DNA of 64,000 nucleotides from Rhodocyclaceae bacterium (GCA_016791115.1 JAEUNL010000046.1:62001-126000); one strand, 5' to 3'. Shown: positions 19,371-28,763, numbered from the stretch's first letter. Notes: generated from the letters alone by a model not told the origin. Numbers and translations: made by a program.

Positions 19371-19808
19371 TCAGCCGCGCGGCACGTAGCTGCGCAGCAC
19401 GTCGGCGAACTGCTGCATGTGGGCAGCGGTGAAGGGCACCGGCAAGGATGCGGTAAAGGTCAGCAGGTGCTTTTTGTCGGGGATCGGAAAGACCGCCTGG
19501 CGGTGGAAGACGAACTTCCCTTGCTGCTTGTAGCGCAGGATAAGCAACAGGCCGTCGATCTTGAGTCGCGCATCGCCCAGCGAAACCGGCTGCCACGGTT
19601 CTTCTTCGTACTTGCTGACCTGTCGCGCAAGTTCGGCGAGTTGTCGCTTGACGAACCCGTTCATGTCCTCGTCGGGCTCCAGTTCGTCGTGGCTAATGAG
19701 GAGCGTGAAGTCCATCGCGCCCGGTTTGGGGGCGAGGACGTGCATGGTGCGATCGGCAAGACCTTCGGCGACGGTGATGCTGCCTTCATTGAACTGATAG
19801 ATGCTCAT
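19371..19808 (-). CDS. Eag-type chaperone (DcrB/DUF1795 family)
   Basis: The 145-residue protein contains the DcrB-like fold pattern (MDFTLLISHDELEPDEDMNG, then DGLLLILRYKQQGKFVFHRQ). Eag chaperones of this family bind the hydrophobic N-terminal segment of PAAR-Rhs effectors and load them on VgrG. The gene lies between vgrG1 and rhs on the same strand, 23 bases before the rhs start, exactly the known vgrG-eag-rhs order. There is no signal peptide, as expected for a cytoplasmic chaperone. Confidence 0.88.
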   Translation of the reverse strand: MSIYQFNEGSITVAEGLADRTMHVLAPKPGAMDFTLLISHDELEPDEDMNGFVKRQLAELARQVSKYEEEPWQPVSLGDARLKIDGLLLILRYKQQGKFVFHRQAVFPIPDKKHLLTFTASLPVPFTAAHMQQFADVLRSYVPRG

Positions 19809-19863
19809 TGGAATGGTCGTCTGTCGTATCGTTTGCGTGCAAACCGTGCGATCCGCAGGATCG

Positions 19864-22416
19864 TCAGCAGTTCAGGTTGATCTTGCTGCCGTTCTGGATC
19901 AGTTCGCCGTCGAACTCGACCCGCCCTTCGCCAGTACCCTTGAGCTTGATGTCGCGTCCGATCAGTTCGATGGTGCCGTCCTTGCGCAGGGTGATCGAGG
20001 CCTGCCCGCAGACGAGCGAGATGCTGTCGCCGGCAACCAGCGCGATGGTGTGGCCGGCGGTCGCGGCCACGCCCTGGGCGGCGTTGGCGAGGATGTCCGA
20101 GCTCTGCGCGTTCATCACGATCTTCTGCTTGGCAATGACGTTGGCGTTGGCCGTGGTGGAAGCGATGGTCGCGTCCTTCTTCGCCACGAGATTCATCGCG
20201 CCGGTCTTGGCCGTGGTGGCGACATCGCCCGCAGATACGACATTCACCTGACCGCCAGAGGTGACGTGAGTAAACATGCCGCTGCGCGAGAGTTGGGTCA
20301 GTTGCGCGCCGCTGGAGATGGTCACGTGCTGCTGGGCATGCACCGAGGTGCTCTGGCCGGAACTGATGACCACCGGCTTCGGGCTGATCATCGTCTGGCC
20401 TTCGGGGCTGACGATGGAGACGATCGGCTGGCCGATGTCCTTGGACAAATTCATCATGCGCTGCGCATCGGGCATGGCCGGGTCGGCGTTGGCCGGCATG
20501 CCGGTTTCGCCGCCGCCGTCGCCGCCCGGACCGCCGCCTGCAAGCGACTCCCAGCACGCCCCTGCTGCAGCCATCGCACCACCGCCGCCCTTGAACATGC
20601 TGGCCAGCGAGGAAACCATACCGGAAATCTGCGAGGCCTTGCCGGAGCAGAGCGCGCCGATCATGTCCTTGGCGGTCGAAACGGCCTGACTTGCTTCTTC
20701 CATCAGCGACGATGTATTGGACAAGGCCGCGCCCATATGCTCGAGACCGTCTGGGTTGTCATTGGCAACCTTGCTCGTGAAGTCCTGCGTGTAGGTGGAG
20801 ATGAGCAGGCCCTTGTCGGCGCGGATAGAACCCCACAGGTTGGTGCGTAGTTCGAAGCCATAGCCGCGCTGTGCACCGCTGCCCTGATTCATCAGGTAAC
20901 CCATGTGCAGATGGGTCTGGCCATACGTGTTGGACAGTTCGAGGTGTTCGATGCCCTTCTTGTCTTCGAAGCGCAACATGCTCGCGCCACCACCGCCGAT
21001 GCTCCAGTTGGACAGGGTGCCGGACTGCGTCTTGTGGTCGGGCAGCTTCCACGGCGGCATCTGCTGCGCGTTGTAGACCCGTCCGGTGATGAGCGGCCGG
21101 TCCGGGTCGCCTTCCATGAATTCGACGACGACTTCCTGCCCGATGCGCGGGATGTGGATGCCGCCGTAGTTCTTGCCCGCCCAGGGGTGGCTGACGCGGA
21201 TCCAGCAGGAGTCGTTTTCGTTCTCCTGCCCGTAGCGGTCCCAATGGAAGTGCACCTTCACGCGACCGTATTCGTCGGTGTAGATCTCTTCGCCCGGCGG
21301 ACCGACGACTTTGGCGGTTTGCAGTCCCTGGATGAGCGGTTTGGGCGTCTCACGCGGGCTGCGGTATTGGGTAGCGGCGGAAATGGCCTCGAAGCTGGCG
21401 CTGAAGGTGGCGCCGCTTTGGGCGGCGGTTTCGTGTTCGTTGCTCGACAGTACTAAGTGGGCGGCAACAATCAGGTATTGCTTGTTCTGATCGGCGCGCG
21501 GGTGGCTCTTGAGGGTGAAGGTGTGCCCGCAGCCTATGCCGCGTGCATTGGTAATGGCGCTGACCCGTTCGTGACCGGCTTGCAGTTCTTCCATGCGCAG
21601 GCGGACGTAGCTTTCGCCTTCGCCCAGGGTGTCGTAGTCGCCCGGCCAATCGTAGATCTCATGGTCGGCCTGCTCGTGTTCGCGCTTGTGCAGGGTTTTC
21701 TGTTGCAGTTCGGTGCCGGGTTTTGTGAAATCGTATTCGTCGATGACGTATTTGCCCGATTGGACTTCGGCGCCCCAGGCCCAGTCGAGGATGCGTTCCT
21801 TTTCGGTGCCGATGCTGCGCTGGTCGGCAACAAAACCGATGCTGGCGTAGCCGGGGTAGGGGTCGTGGGCAGACGGCGAGTCGCAGAGTACAAGGGTGTG
21901 CTTGCCTTCGCTGTGCTTGTACCAGGTGTAAATGCCTTCCTGTTCCATGAGCCGACTGACGAAGTTGTAGTCGGTCTCGCGGTATTGCACGCAGTAGACC
22001 CACGGTTCATAGTTGCCCGTGAGCCGTTCTTCGATGGCGGCGTTGGGGTATTTGGCGAAGATCTTCTTGATGATGTCGGGCACCTTCTCGTTCTGGAAGA
22101 TGCGACAGTCCGAGGCGCGGGTCATGAACCAGGTCCACGGCCGCAACTGCATTTCGTATCGGGCGTAGCGCCCGTGCGAGCCAACCAGAGCAAAGCGGGT
22201 GACGCAGCCGTCGATGTGTCGGGGCCCACCCTTAGGCAGTTGTACCTTGACGGTGGCGTTCTTGCCCAGCAGCGCTTTCGGATCGATATCGTTGCGCGTG
22301 GACAGCAGCCCGACCGTGTAGTCGTAGAGCCGGCCCATCCGCTCCGTGCCGCGCAGGTTCTGGAACAGCAGCGCATCGGCACCCAGCGGGGTGACAATGT
22401 CCATTATTCGGGGCAT
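19864..22416 (-). CDS. vgrG: VgrG1 spike protein with DUF2345 C-terminal region
   Basis: The 850-residue protein begins MPRIMDIVTPLGADALLF. It holds the gp27-like and gp5-like VgrG core (EQEGIYTWYKHSEGKHTL, HFHWDRYGQENENDSCWIRV, GDPDRPLITGRVYN). A Gly-rich insert (GGGPGGDGGG) sits in the C-terminal region ahead of a DUF2345-type beta-needle. No extra enzymatic domain is evident. It punctures target cells as the tip of the Hcp tube and here should carry the Rhs effector encoded after the Eag chaperone. ATG at 22416 has GGAG eight bases upstream; the frame extends to 22530 without similarity. Confidence 0.93.
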   Translation of the reverse strand: MPRIMDIVTPLGADALLFQNLRGTERMGRLYDYTVGLLSTRNDIDPKALLGKNATVKVQLPKGGPRHIDGCVTRFALVGSHGRYARYEMQLRPWTWFMTRASDCRIFQNEKVPDIIKKIFAKYPNAAIEERLTGNYEPWVYCVQYRETDYNFVSRLMEQEGIYTWYKHSEGKHTLVLCDSPSAHDPYPGYASIGFVADQRSIGTEKERILDWAWGAEVQSGKYVIDEYDFTKPGTELQQKTLHKREHEQADHEIYDWPGDYDTLGEGESYVRLRMEELQAGHERVSAITNARGIGCGHTFTLKSHPRADQNKQYLIVAAHLVLSSNEHETAAQSGATFSASFEAISAATQYRSPRETPKPLIQGLQTAKVVGPPGEEIYTDEYGRVKVHFHWDRYGQENENDSCWIRVSHPWAGKNYGGIHIPRIGQEVVVEFMEGDPDRPLITGRVYNAQQMPPWKLPDHKTQSGTLSNWSIGGGGASMLRFEDKKGIEHLELSNTYGQTHLHMGYLMNQGSGAQRGYGFELRTNLWGSIRADKGLLISTYTQDFTSKVANDNPDGLEHMGAALSNTSSLMEEASQAVSTAKDMIGALCSGKASQISGMVSSLASMFKGGGGAMAAAGACWESLAGGGPGGDGGGETGMPANADPAMPDAQRMMNLSKDIGQPIVSIVSPEGQTMISPKPVVISSGQSTSVHAQQHVTISSGAQLTQLSRSGMFTHVTSGGQVNVVSAGDVATTAKTGAMNLVAKKDATIASTTANANVIAKQKIVMNAQSSDILANAAQGVAATAGHTIALVAGDSISLVCGQASITLRKDGTIELIGRDIKLKGTGEGRVEFDGELIQNGSKINLNC

Positions 22417-22799
22417 CAGGAACTCCAGGGATGTCGTGCGGTGAAATCCGGTCGCGACCCGCAAGCCGGGCTGATGACGACCTCGTGACACGTTATCTGA
22501 ATTGCGTATTCTACCTTGCCGACGTTTCAAACGTCGCCGCCACGACTGTCGGGAATGGGCGACGAATTGCCCGGTACATCACATATGCAATAAATCTTCA
22601 CATCGGCATTGCAATGGCATTTCCCTATGGGGGACACCTGGCGCAGAGACAACCGATGCAATCGACTGGTTGCGAATAGCGACATGCTGCCGCGGCGCGC
22701 GTTGTCTGGCGCCGTTCAAGATTGACACGACGATGCGCTATCCGTATCGTGGAATGGCAAAATGCTTCAATTTCAACGTCTTTCAGTACGGACCCGATC
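22417..22799. other. 383-base divergent intergenic region
   Basis: This region separates vgrG1 (minus) from the unknown gene at 22800 (plus) and should hold both promoters. It is less GC-rich than the coding sequence around it. A 17-base palindrome stands out at 22520-22536. No gene was seen, and no clear sigma-70 or sigma-54 promoter could be assigned. Confidence 0.5.
22520..22536. promoter_or_regulatory. 17-base perfect palindrome, candidate operator
   Basis: CGACGTTTCAAACGTCG is a perfect inverted repeat around a central C, about 105 bases upstream of the vgrG1 ATG and 264 bases upstream of the + strand gene. The size and position fit a dimeric regulator binding site in a divergent promoter region. 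No T-run follows, and no gene ends here, so a terminator is unlikely. Confidence 0.4.
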
Positions 22800-23573
22800 A
22801 TGGACCAGGTTTTCGATATTTCCCGGCTGCTCGCCCTCAGGTCGCTCACGACACCCTTGGCCGAACTCTTCGCTCGCCAGGCGCGTGACCATTTGGCGAA
22901 CCTTGCGCCGCTGGTCAATCCACGCGCGCTTTTCGGAGATCTGATCCTCGGCGAGAAGAACGCCGTCAGAGGTTCGAATCTGGCGTTCCAGGAACTGAAC
23001 GCGCTCTACCAGCCGGTCGCCAAGAGCGCCGCGCTCGAATTGCAATCCGAACTGCGCCCGCCTCTCGAGATCTTTGGCATGACGCCAGAGTTGTTCCCGG
23101 CGACCTATAGCTACACGCCCGCAGGCTTCAACAAGCCGATCACGGTGATCACGCCGCTCAAATGGGTGCTGATCTACAAGGATCTCGGCCCGCACCGGTT
23201 GCGCGAACTGGTGGCAAATCACGCGCGCAGCGACGGCGGCGAATTGCGTTCATGCGTTCTGAATTATCTGGCAATGCATATGCTGGCGAACCGCCGCCCC
23301 GGGGTCGCGCCGATACTGGAGTCGCTCCGGTTCTCCGTCAGCAGTGCATCGTCCGACGAATTCGGCGGACTGGCGATCACCTATCTGTCTGCGCCCATCC
23401 GGACGATGCGCCCGCCAGACGAACTCGTCGTGCAGAGCGCCCAGATCTCCGGGACCAACACGTTCGAGGAGGTCGTCGACCCGTCGAGCATCTCCAGCCT
23501 CACCGACCCGTTGCGGGACGAAGTGCTGGCGACGGTCAATCAGTACGGCGCCGGACTGGTTTCCAGCGCCTGA
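22800..23573 (+). CDS. Unrecognised protein within the T6SS locus
   Basis: The 257-residue soluble protein begins MDQVFDISRLLALRSL and contains LGPHRLRELVANHARSDGG and PPDELVVQSAQISGTNTFEE. There is no signal peptide, membrane helix or catalytic motif that I recognise. It is the only + strand gene inside an otherwise minus-strand array, divergent from vgrG1 and convergent with the OmpA lipoprotein gene. I chose the ATG at 22800 because the conserved-looking sequence starts there; no clear ribosome site is present. A T6SS accessory, cargo or regulator role is possible from context only. Confidence 0.6.
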   Translation: MDQVFDISRLLALRSLTTPLAELFARQARDHLANLAPLVNPRALFGDLILGEKNAVRGSNLAFQELNALYQPVAKSAALELQSELRPPLEIFGMTPELFPATYSYTPAGFNKPITVITPLKWVLIYKDLGPHRLRELVANHARSDGGELRSCVLNYLAMHMLANRRPGVAPILESLRFSVSSASSDEFGGLAITYLSAPIRTMRPPDELVVQSAQISGTNTFEEVVDPSSISSLTDPLRDEVLATVNQYGAGLVSSA

Positions 23574-23627
23574 CGCGCCTTCGGCGAACGGGACGGCACA
23601 GGCCGGCCCACTCGCCTCCCACGCTAC

Positions 23628-24815
23628 TCAGGAACAGGGCACGATCTTGAATTCGACGCGCCGGTCGAGCGCGTCGCGCACATCATCCGTGCCGGTACCG
23701 ACGATGTTTTGGCGGAAGCCGACGCCTTGCGCACGGGTACGCGTGGCGAGATCGCGCGACTCGACTTCCAGGCGCTGCTTGATATATGCCGCACGATTGA
23801 GCGAAAGCTTTTCGTTGAAGGGTTCCGAACCGGTGCGGCTGGTGTGTCCGACGACGTCCATGCAGACCTTGGCAGCTGTCGCCTGACGTGCGATCTGACG
23901 CAGCCAGATCGAATAAGGGCCACTGACCTTGGTATCAGACCAGAAGACAGTGGACCCCGGATTGAACAGGAACTTCACGCCCAGGGTGTTGTTGGCGATG
24001 CCGTACTCCACCACCTTGCCGAACGCCTGCTCGGCCTCCGCAGTCTTGCCGAGCTTCCAGTTGGACAGATAGATCCCGTTATACACGCGCAACTGCTCGC
24101 CCGACGGCGAGGAGAGTGCCTTCTGGTACTTGCCCAGCGCCTCGTCGTACTTTTCGCCATCGTAGGTGGCGGTTGCATCGCTGATCAGCGTGGCCGTCGA
24201 AACACGCTGGAAGTAAGTCGGGTCTGCGCGCTGTCCGGGGGCTGTTGCACAGGTACGGATGTAGCCGTCCACCACGCTGTCCCTCACCACGATCGGGCTG
24301 TCGCGATAGTACGGTGTCGGACTCGTGTCGAGACCGTCGTCCCGGGCGCGTGCCGAGGACTGCGCCACGACATTGCCGGTTTTCAGGTCGGTCAGCGCAA
24401 GATTGAGCAGGAACACGCCAGCACCGGCCGCCTGCTCCCGCGTCATGGTGCCGGTCAGAAGATACTGGGCCTTGGCGAGGCTCGCATTGTCGAACGGCAG
24501 CAAATCGAACACAGCGTAGTTGCTCTTCATGCGATCGGTCGAACGCTGCTCGAGCAGTCGTGTGGCCGCCGTCTGCTGACCCGAGGCGCCGTCGAGCATC
24601 GGATCGACAACCACGCCGCGCTTAGCCATCTTGGCAAGGAAGGCCGGCAGGTTCTGCGTCTGCTTGACCAAGCCGTCTGTCGCCACGTCGACCGCCTCGT
24701 TGAAAGGGAGGTTGCGCGCGTCGCTGGTGGCAGCCGGCTTGGTCGCGCAACCCGTGAGCACCAGTAATCCGCTCAACACGAGCGGTAGCCACGGAAATCG
24801 GTCGAGTAGTTTCAT
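23628..24815 (-). CDS. OmpA-domain lipoprotein
   Basis: The 395-residue protein has a lipoprotein signal (LVLTGC, Cys near 23). The N-terminal half recalls secreted curli-type or FlgO-like lipoproteins (LLTGTMTREQAAGAGVFLLNLALTD). TPR-like helices follow (YDEALGKYQKAL). The C-terminal OmpA-like domain has VGHTSRTGSEPFNEKLSLNR. It should link the outer membrane to peptidoglycan. ATG at 24815 overlaps the stop of the upstream kinase by four bases (ATGA), and AAGGA lies nine bases upstream. Kinase and lipoprotein are thus translationally coupled, paralleling the kinase/OmpA pairing at the left end of the locus. Confidence 0.8.
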   Translation of the reverse strand: MKLLDRFPWLPLVLSGLLVLTGCATKPAATSDARNLPFNEAVDVATDGLVKQTQNLPAFLAKMAKRGVVVDPMLDGASGQQTAATRLLEQRSTDRMKSNYAVFDLLPFDNASLAKAQYLLTGTMTREQAAGAGVFLLNLALTDLKTGNVVAQSSARARDDGLDTSPTPYYRDSPIVVRDSVVDGYIRTCATAPGQRADPTYFQRVSTATLISDATATYDGEKYDEALGKYQKALSSPSGEQLRVYNGIYLSNWKLGKTAEAEQAFGKVVEYGIANNTLGVKFLFNPGSTVFWSDTKVSGPYSIWLRQIARQATAAKVCMDVVGHTSRTGSEPFNEKLSLNRAAYIKQRLEVESRDLATRTRAQGVGFRQNIVGTGTDDVRDALDRRVEFKIVPCS

Positions 24816-27055
24816 TGTCCGCATTCCTTTTTCAGATAAGCCATTTGATCGGGGGTCAGCGACTCACCGAGGGAGGCCCGCTCGAGTATGTCGCTGCATC
24901 GTCCAGATGCGCCGGGGCGTCTGGATGCGGCTGCTTCGTTTGCCGGAGTATGCAACGGTCTTGATCTGTTTTCCACTTGGCGGTCCGACGGACGCGAAGC
25001 TTCCTGAACAGACGTGACCTTCGGTTGCTCCGCCACCGGTGCCGTCGCCGGCAGAGCGATCACCTTCTCGACAGAGAACTCGGAAGCCCCATAAGCAGGC
25101 GAGCACGGCACACCGGCTGGACAAACCGCAACGCCGGTCAATAGCGGGTCGCCGCCCACATAGCTACGCTGCAGGCTCCGCAGCGACTCGGGGCGGAACG
25201 ACTTGAACGGCCCGCGATTGCGCGCATCGATCAAACCGAAATCGCGGGGCTCCTCCGAAACCAGTGCGACGTAGCGTTCAATACCAGCCGGCGCGGCAAC
25301 CGGCTTCGCCCAGGATGACGATGGCAGGGCGAGCGGTTTTCCGGGCGCGATGCGGTTCATCTGGTCTGCCAAATTCGGAAACACGAGCTGCACCTCGTCC
25401 TGCCCAGGGCCGAGTCTGAGCACGTACAGATAGCCTGGCGATGCACTGCTTACGCTGAATCGGGCAACCCCCTTGCCGATCACGACCTGCGGGCTCTCGA
25501 CGGCAATCGCGACGGCACGGCCGGGCATGGCACGCGCGACGACCTGGGCGAACAGTTCGGCAGAAGTCATGGGTTGCGGCGGGGCGACAGGCGGCAACGG
25601 CTCGACCGGCTTTTCAGGCGGGCGCACAACTTCAACCGCAGGAGGCAAAGGTTCCGCGGTCGGCGGGGATATCGTGGTTGGCGGAACGCTCGCTTGGGAC
25701 GCGGGAGGCGGCGGCGCAATCGGCCGCTCCGCGGGACTGCCAAACACGGCGGGCGATTCAGCCGGACGCACGACGGGAGCAGGCCTCGGCCGCAGCAGCC
25801 AATACCAGACCGCGGCACCAATCGCGGCAGCCAGCACAATGCCCGAGATCAGATAGACGACGATCGGGCCCGCGGCGGCACGGACGGGCGCAAGACGGGA
25901 TTCAAGCGAGACGCCCGGATCGCCCGCAGAGAATGCGTCGCCGGCGCGCAGTGGTGCGGGTTCTGCCGGTTGAGCGGCCGGACGCTGCGACGGGTTCGAG
26001 TCAGCACCCGGTGCCGGCGGTGGGGCGCCGCCGTGAGGCAGCCCCCCGGGCGCGAGCGTCGGCATCGTCGGACGTGGTCGCTGGCGCCGATCACCCAACC
26101 CGAGTGCCGCACGAAAGGCCACCACGCTTTGCGGCCGGTCGATCGGTTTGACTGCGAGCCCCTGGTCGATGGCCGCAAGGAACTGCGCGCTGTAATGCCC
26201 CGCAACCAGAGAGGACAGAGGCTTGAGGCCGTCGGCCATGAATCGCGAGATCGAAGCTTGCGGCGCCTTGCCGACGATGGCGGAATAAATGACGGCAGAC
26301 AGGGCGTAGACGTCCGTCCAGGCCCCCTGACGCATGGAAGGCTCCTCGCCGTACTGCTCCACCGGCGCGTATCCGGGCTTCAGGATAATGGTCGGTGCCT
26401 GCGTCATGTCGGCAATCACGCGACGAGCAGCACCGAAATCAAGCAACACCGGTTTTCCACTCGACAGGATCAGGATATTGTCCGGCGCGATGTCGCGATG
26501 GAAGCACTGAGCCTCGTGCATCACGGAGAGCGCATCCAGCAGCGGACGTAGCAGGTGTTTCAGCCATTCTTCGTCGGGCGGTCCGCCGAGGTTCTTGACC
26601 GCCTTGCGCAGGGTGATGCCTTCGTAATACGGCATCGCCATGTAGGCCGTGCCGTTGGCCTCCCAAAACCGGTAGACCTTGAGCAGGGACGGGTGGTCGA
26701 ATTGCGCAAGCAGGCGGGCTTCGTTGATGAAACTGTTCAGACCGGCGCGAAATGCCTCGCGATGCTGTTCTGATATCACGACGACCGAGTTGTCGGGTCC
26801 GCGGCTCGCGAGCGAGGCCGGAATGTACTCTTTGACCGCAACCTGCCGATGCAGCGAATGATCGTATGCAAGATAGACAATGCCGAAGCCCCCCTCGCCG
26901 ACCAGCCCCGTCAGTTCGAATTCGCCGAGCCGCGTGCCCACCGGCAACAGGTTGCTGTGCTCGCCGGGCAGGGGAAAACCAGTAGAAACGGGAATGGTCG
27001 CACCGCCCGACTGGGCAATGGTCGTCTGGCTCTCGGTTTGAGGTTTCGGACTCAT
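24812..27055 (-). CDS. Membrane Ser/Thr kinase with DUF4384-like domain, paralog of the kinase at 818-2893
   Basis: The 747-residue protein has a kinase domain about 43-320: GEGGFGIVY, VAVKEY with Lys75, HRDIAPDN at 186-193 and DFG at 206-208. One transmembrane helix sits near 395-420, a Pro-rich linker follows, and the periplasmic C-terminal domain contains GYLYVLRLG and VFPNLADQMNRI, similar to DUF4384. Layout, catalytic loop and PSLASR/EARLLAQFDHPSL sequences match the first kinase, so the two are paralogs. ATG at 27055 was chosen; an upstream TTG at 27073 is possible. It is followed with a four-base overlap by the OmpA lipoprotein. Likely targets are T6SS regulators or the neighbouring accessory proteins (inference). 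Confidence 0.85.
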   Translation of the reverse strand: MSPKPQTESQTTIAQSGGATIPVSTGFPLPGEHSNLLPVGTRLGEFELTGLVGEGGFGIVYLAYDHSLHRQVAVKEYIPASLASRGPDNSVVVISEQHREAFRAGLNSFINEARLLAQFDHPSLLKVYRFWEANGTAYMAMPYYEGITLRKAVKNLGGPPDEEWLKHLLRPLLDALSVMHEAQCFHRDIAPDNILILSSGKPVLLDFGAARRVIADMTQAPTIILKPGYAPVEQYGEEPSMRQGAWTDVYALSAVIYSAIVGKAPQASISRFMADGLKPLSSLVAGHYSAQFLAAIDQGLAVKPIDRPQSVVAFRAALGLGDRRQRPRPTMPTLAPGGLPHGGAPPPAPGADSNPSQRPAAQPAEPAPLRAGDAFSAGDPGVSLESRLAPVRAAAGPIVVYLISGIVLAAAIGAAVWYWLLRPRPAPVVRPAESPAVFGSPAERPIAPPPPASQASVPPTTISPPTAEPLPPAVEVVRPPEKPVEPLPPVAPPQPMTSAELFAQVVARAMPGRAVAIAVESPQVVIGKGVARFSVSSASPGYLYVLRLGPGQDEVQLVFPNLADQMNRIAPGKPLALPSSSWAKPVAAPAGIERYVALVSEEPRDFGLIDARNRGPFKSFRPESLRSLQRSYVGGDPLLTGVAVCPAGVPCSPAYGASEFSVEKVIALPATAPVAEQPKVTSVQEASRPSDRQVENRSRPLHTPANEAAASRRPGASGRCSDILERASLGESLTPDQMAYLKKECGQ

Positions 27056-27298
27056 GGACGTATTTTGCGCCAACTATGCGCGAATATGCCGGGTACTGCG
27101 CCGCCCGAAAACCCGGCTGGTACAACCGGGCCGCACTGGCGCCGGCACGGGGCCGCCCGCCTTGTCACAACCGGGCCATTGCGTCGCGCCCCGCGGCGTA
27201 TGCCGAACGGGTGGTGGAATGTCCAAGCCAGATCACGGCCGCTGCTGGCAGATTCCACATCCCCCAACCGCCTTCACAACAACACGGCCGAAGCGGAA

Positions 27299-27688
27299 TC
27301 AGAATGTTTCGATCGCTTCCTTGTTTCGATCGACCGCCTGATGGTAGTAATCGATCTTGCCCTGCACCTCGGCCACCGCATCGACGTACTTGGGCACCGC
27401 ATCTGCGACAAGGCTGACCGTTTTCTCGACGGCCCGCACGATACTGGGAATATCACCTTCCTCGATCGAACTCACGATCTCCCCGATATCCGAGACCAAC
27501 TGCATGATGTCGGCCTGACCCTCGGTCAGCAATTCCTTTGCCCGCTGCACATCAGCACGCGCCTGGTTAGCCGTGCCGATCACGTCGTTGGTAATGTCCG
27601 TCGCCTTCTGGATCTTCTCCTCGGCGGTCTGGACGTACTCCTGTGTCTGTTCGTAGGTAGACGCGACCTTGTCGGTAATATCACTCAT
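27299..27688 (-). CDS. Small alpha-helical protein of unknown function
   Basis: The 129-residue protein begins MSDITDKVASTYEQTQEYV. It is almost entirely amphipathic helix, rich in Gln, Glu, Ala and Val, and lacks a signal peptide. The pattern (DIMQLVSDIGEIVSSI, SIVRAVEKTVSLVADAV) suggests a helical bundle or membrane-associating amphipathic helices. ATG at 27688 overlaps the 3' end of the HEAT-repeat gene by eight bases and has GGGAG eight bases upstream. It is the fifth gene from the evolved vgrG in a run of effector-type genes. Function unknown; adaptor, effector or immunity roles are all possible. Confidence 0.65.
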   Translation of the reverse strand: MSDITDKVASTYEQTQEYVQTAEEKIQKATDITNDVIGTANQARADVQRAKELLTEGQADIMQLVSDIGEIVSSIEEGDIPSIVRAVEKTVSLVADAVPKYVDAVAEVQGKIDYYHQAVDRNKEAIETF

Positions 27689-28763
27689 CGTTTGCACTCC
27701 CGAGGCCTTGGGCCGGCGTCGACGCTATCGGCTGTCCGGCGAGTTTCTCGTAGCAGATGGCCAGCGGCTTCTTCATCGCATCACCGGCCTCGTCATGCCG
27801 TTTCAAAATGGCAGGCGCATGCGCTGCGAACTTATTGCCGCCGAGCGTCAGCAGCATGCATGCCCCCGCAACGAGCGACATGTCTGCCGACTTGCCAATA
27901 CGCTCCAGAAGAAACGGAATCGGAAGCGCATCGACCGGCGTACGAAGTTGCACGACCAACGGGTACAACAGGGCTTCACATTCCGCGTCCGGTTCGTTCA
28001 TCAACTTGCGCAACACACGTTCATGGCAGGACTCTGCGATGCCGCCCAGCGACCCGAGTGTTGCGATGGCAAGCCGGCGCAGTGCGATGTCAGGACTTTC
28101 TTCGATCACCTGCATCAGTCCGTTCACGCCGTGCGCACCATCGGTCATGCGTGCGAGCGCTGCCATCACCGCCATGCGGACTTCGATTGGCGGCTGTTTG
28201 TCGGCAACGTCCGCAAGCCATCGGGAAATGCCATCGGCGGCGCCCGTTCTACCTTTGGCCGCCTCGGACAATGCGGACAGCGCTTCGAGATTGAGTTTGT
28301 CGACGGGCATGCCGCGGACGACGCGAATGATCGCGCCGAAGCGTTCCGGCGGGGCTTCGGCCAGCGCCGCCTCGGCAATCTTGCGTGCCGGCTCGCTATC
28401 TAGCGCCAGCATGTCCGCCAATCCCTCGATTGCCGATACAGGACATGTCTTCATGCGAAACAGCGCGTGAGCTGCGGCAACTCGGACAGCGAGTATTTGG
28501 TCGTTTCCCGCGAGTGGCGCAACATCATTGGCGAAGGCTGCGCCGCCATTTCCCATCGCGATGGCTGCAAACTGCCGCGCCTGGTGGTTGACGCTGCCCG
28601 CCAGCAGGCGGATCTGGGCGGCAGCTTCATGCACCGGGAATCTCGGGTGCACGATCGCTTCGAGTCCCTTCAGCTTGCATGCGAACTCGCTTGACGCGAG
28701 CCACTCTGCCACCATTGACGCAGTGGCGGGAAGAGCGAGTTCGGGTATCGGAATTGCACTCAC
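27681..28763 (-). CDS. HEAT-repeat protein coupled to vgrG2
   Basis: The 360-residue all-helical protein has no signal peptide and shows HEAT-like repeats (QFAAIAMGNGG, LAVRVAAAHALFRMK, EVRMAVMAALARM, ALRRLAIATLGSLGG). The GTG start at 28763 overlaps the vgrG2 stop by four bases (GTGA), so it is made with VgrG2. HEAT solenoids bind other proteins. A cargo adaptor or chaperone for VgrG2, taking the place of the usual DUF4123/DUF2169/DUF1795 adaptors that are missing here, is the simplest reading. This role is inferred; the repeat call is fairly secure. Confidence 0.75.
   Translation of the reverse strand: MSAIPIPELALPATASMVAEWLASSEFACKLKGLEAIVHPRFPVHEAAAQIRLLAGSVNHQARQFAAIAMGNGGAAFANDVAPLAGNDQILAVRVAAAHALFRMKTCPVSAIEGLADMLALDSEPARKIAEAALAEAPPERFGAIIRVVRGMPVDKLNLEALSALSEAAKGRTGAADGISRWLADVADKQPPIEVRMAVMAALARMTDGAHGVNGLMQVIEESPDIALRRLAIATLGSLGGIAESCHERVLRKLMNEPDAECEALLYPLVVQLRTPVDALPIPFLLERIGKSADMSLVAGACMLLTLGGNKFAAHAPAILKRHDEAGDAMKKPLAICYEKLAGQPIASTPAQGLGSANDE

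Noticed and set aside
22971..22982. GGTTCGAATC, like a tRNA T-loop
   Set aside because: It lies inside an open reading frame, and no acceptor or anticodon stem could be paired around it.
24812..27055. Pseudokinase, because of HRDxA instead of HRDxK
   Set aside because: The glycine loop, VAVK Lys, catalytic Asp, Asn and DFG are all kept, and both paralogs share the form, so activity is still plausible.
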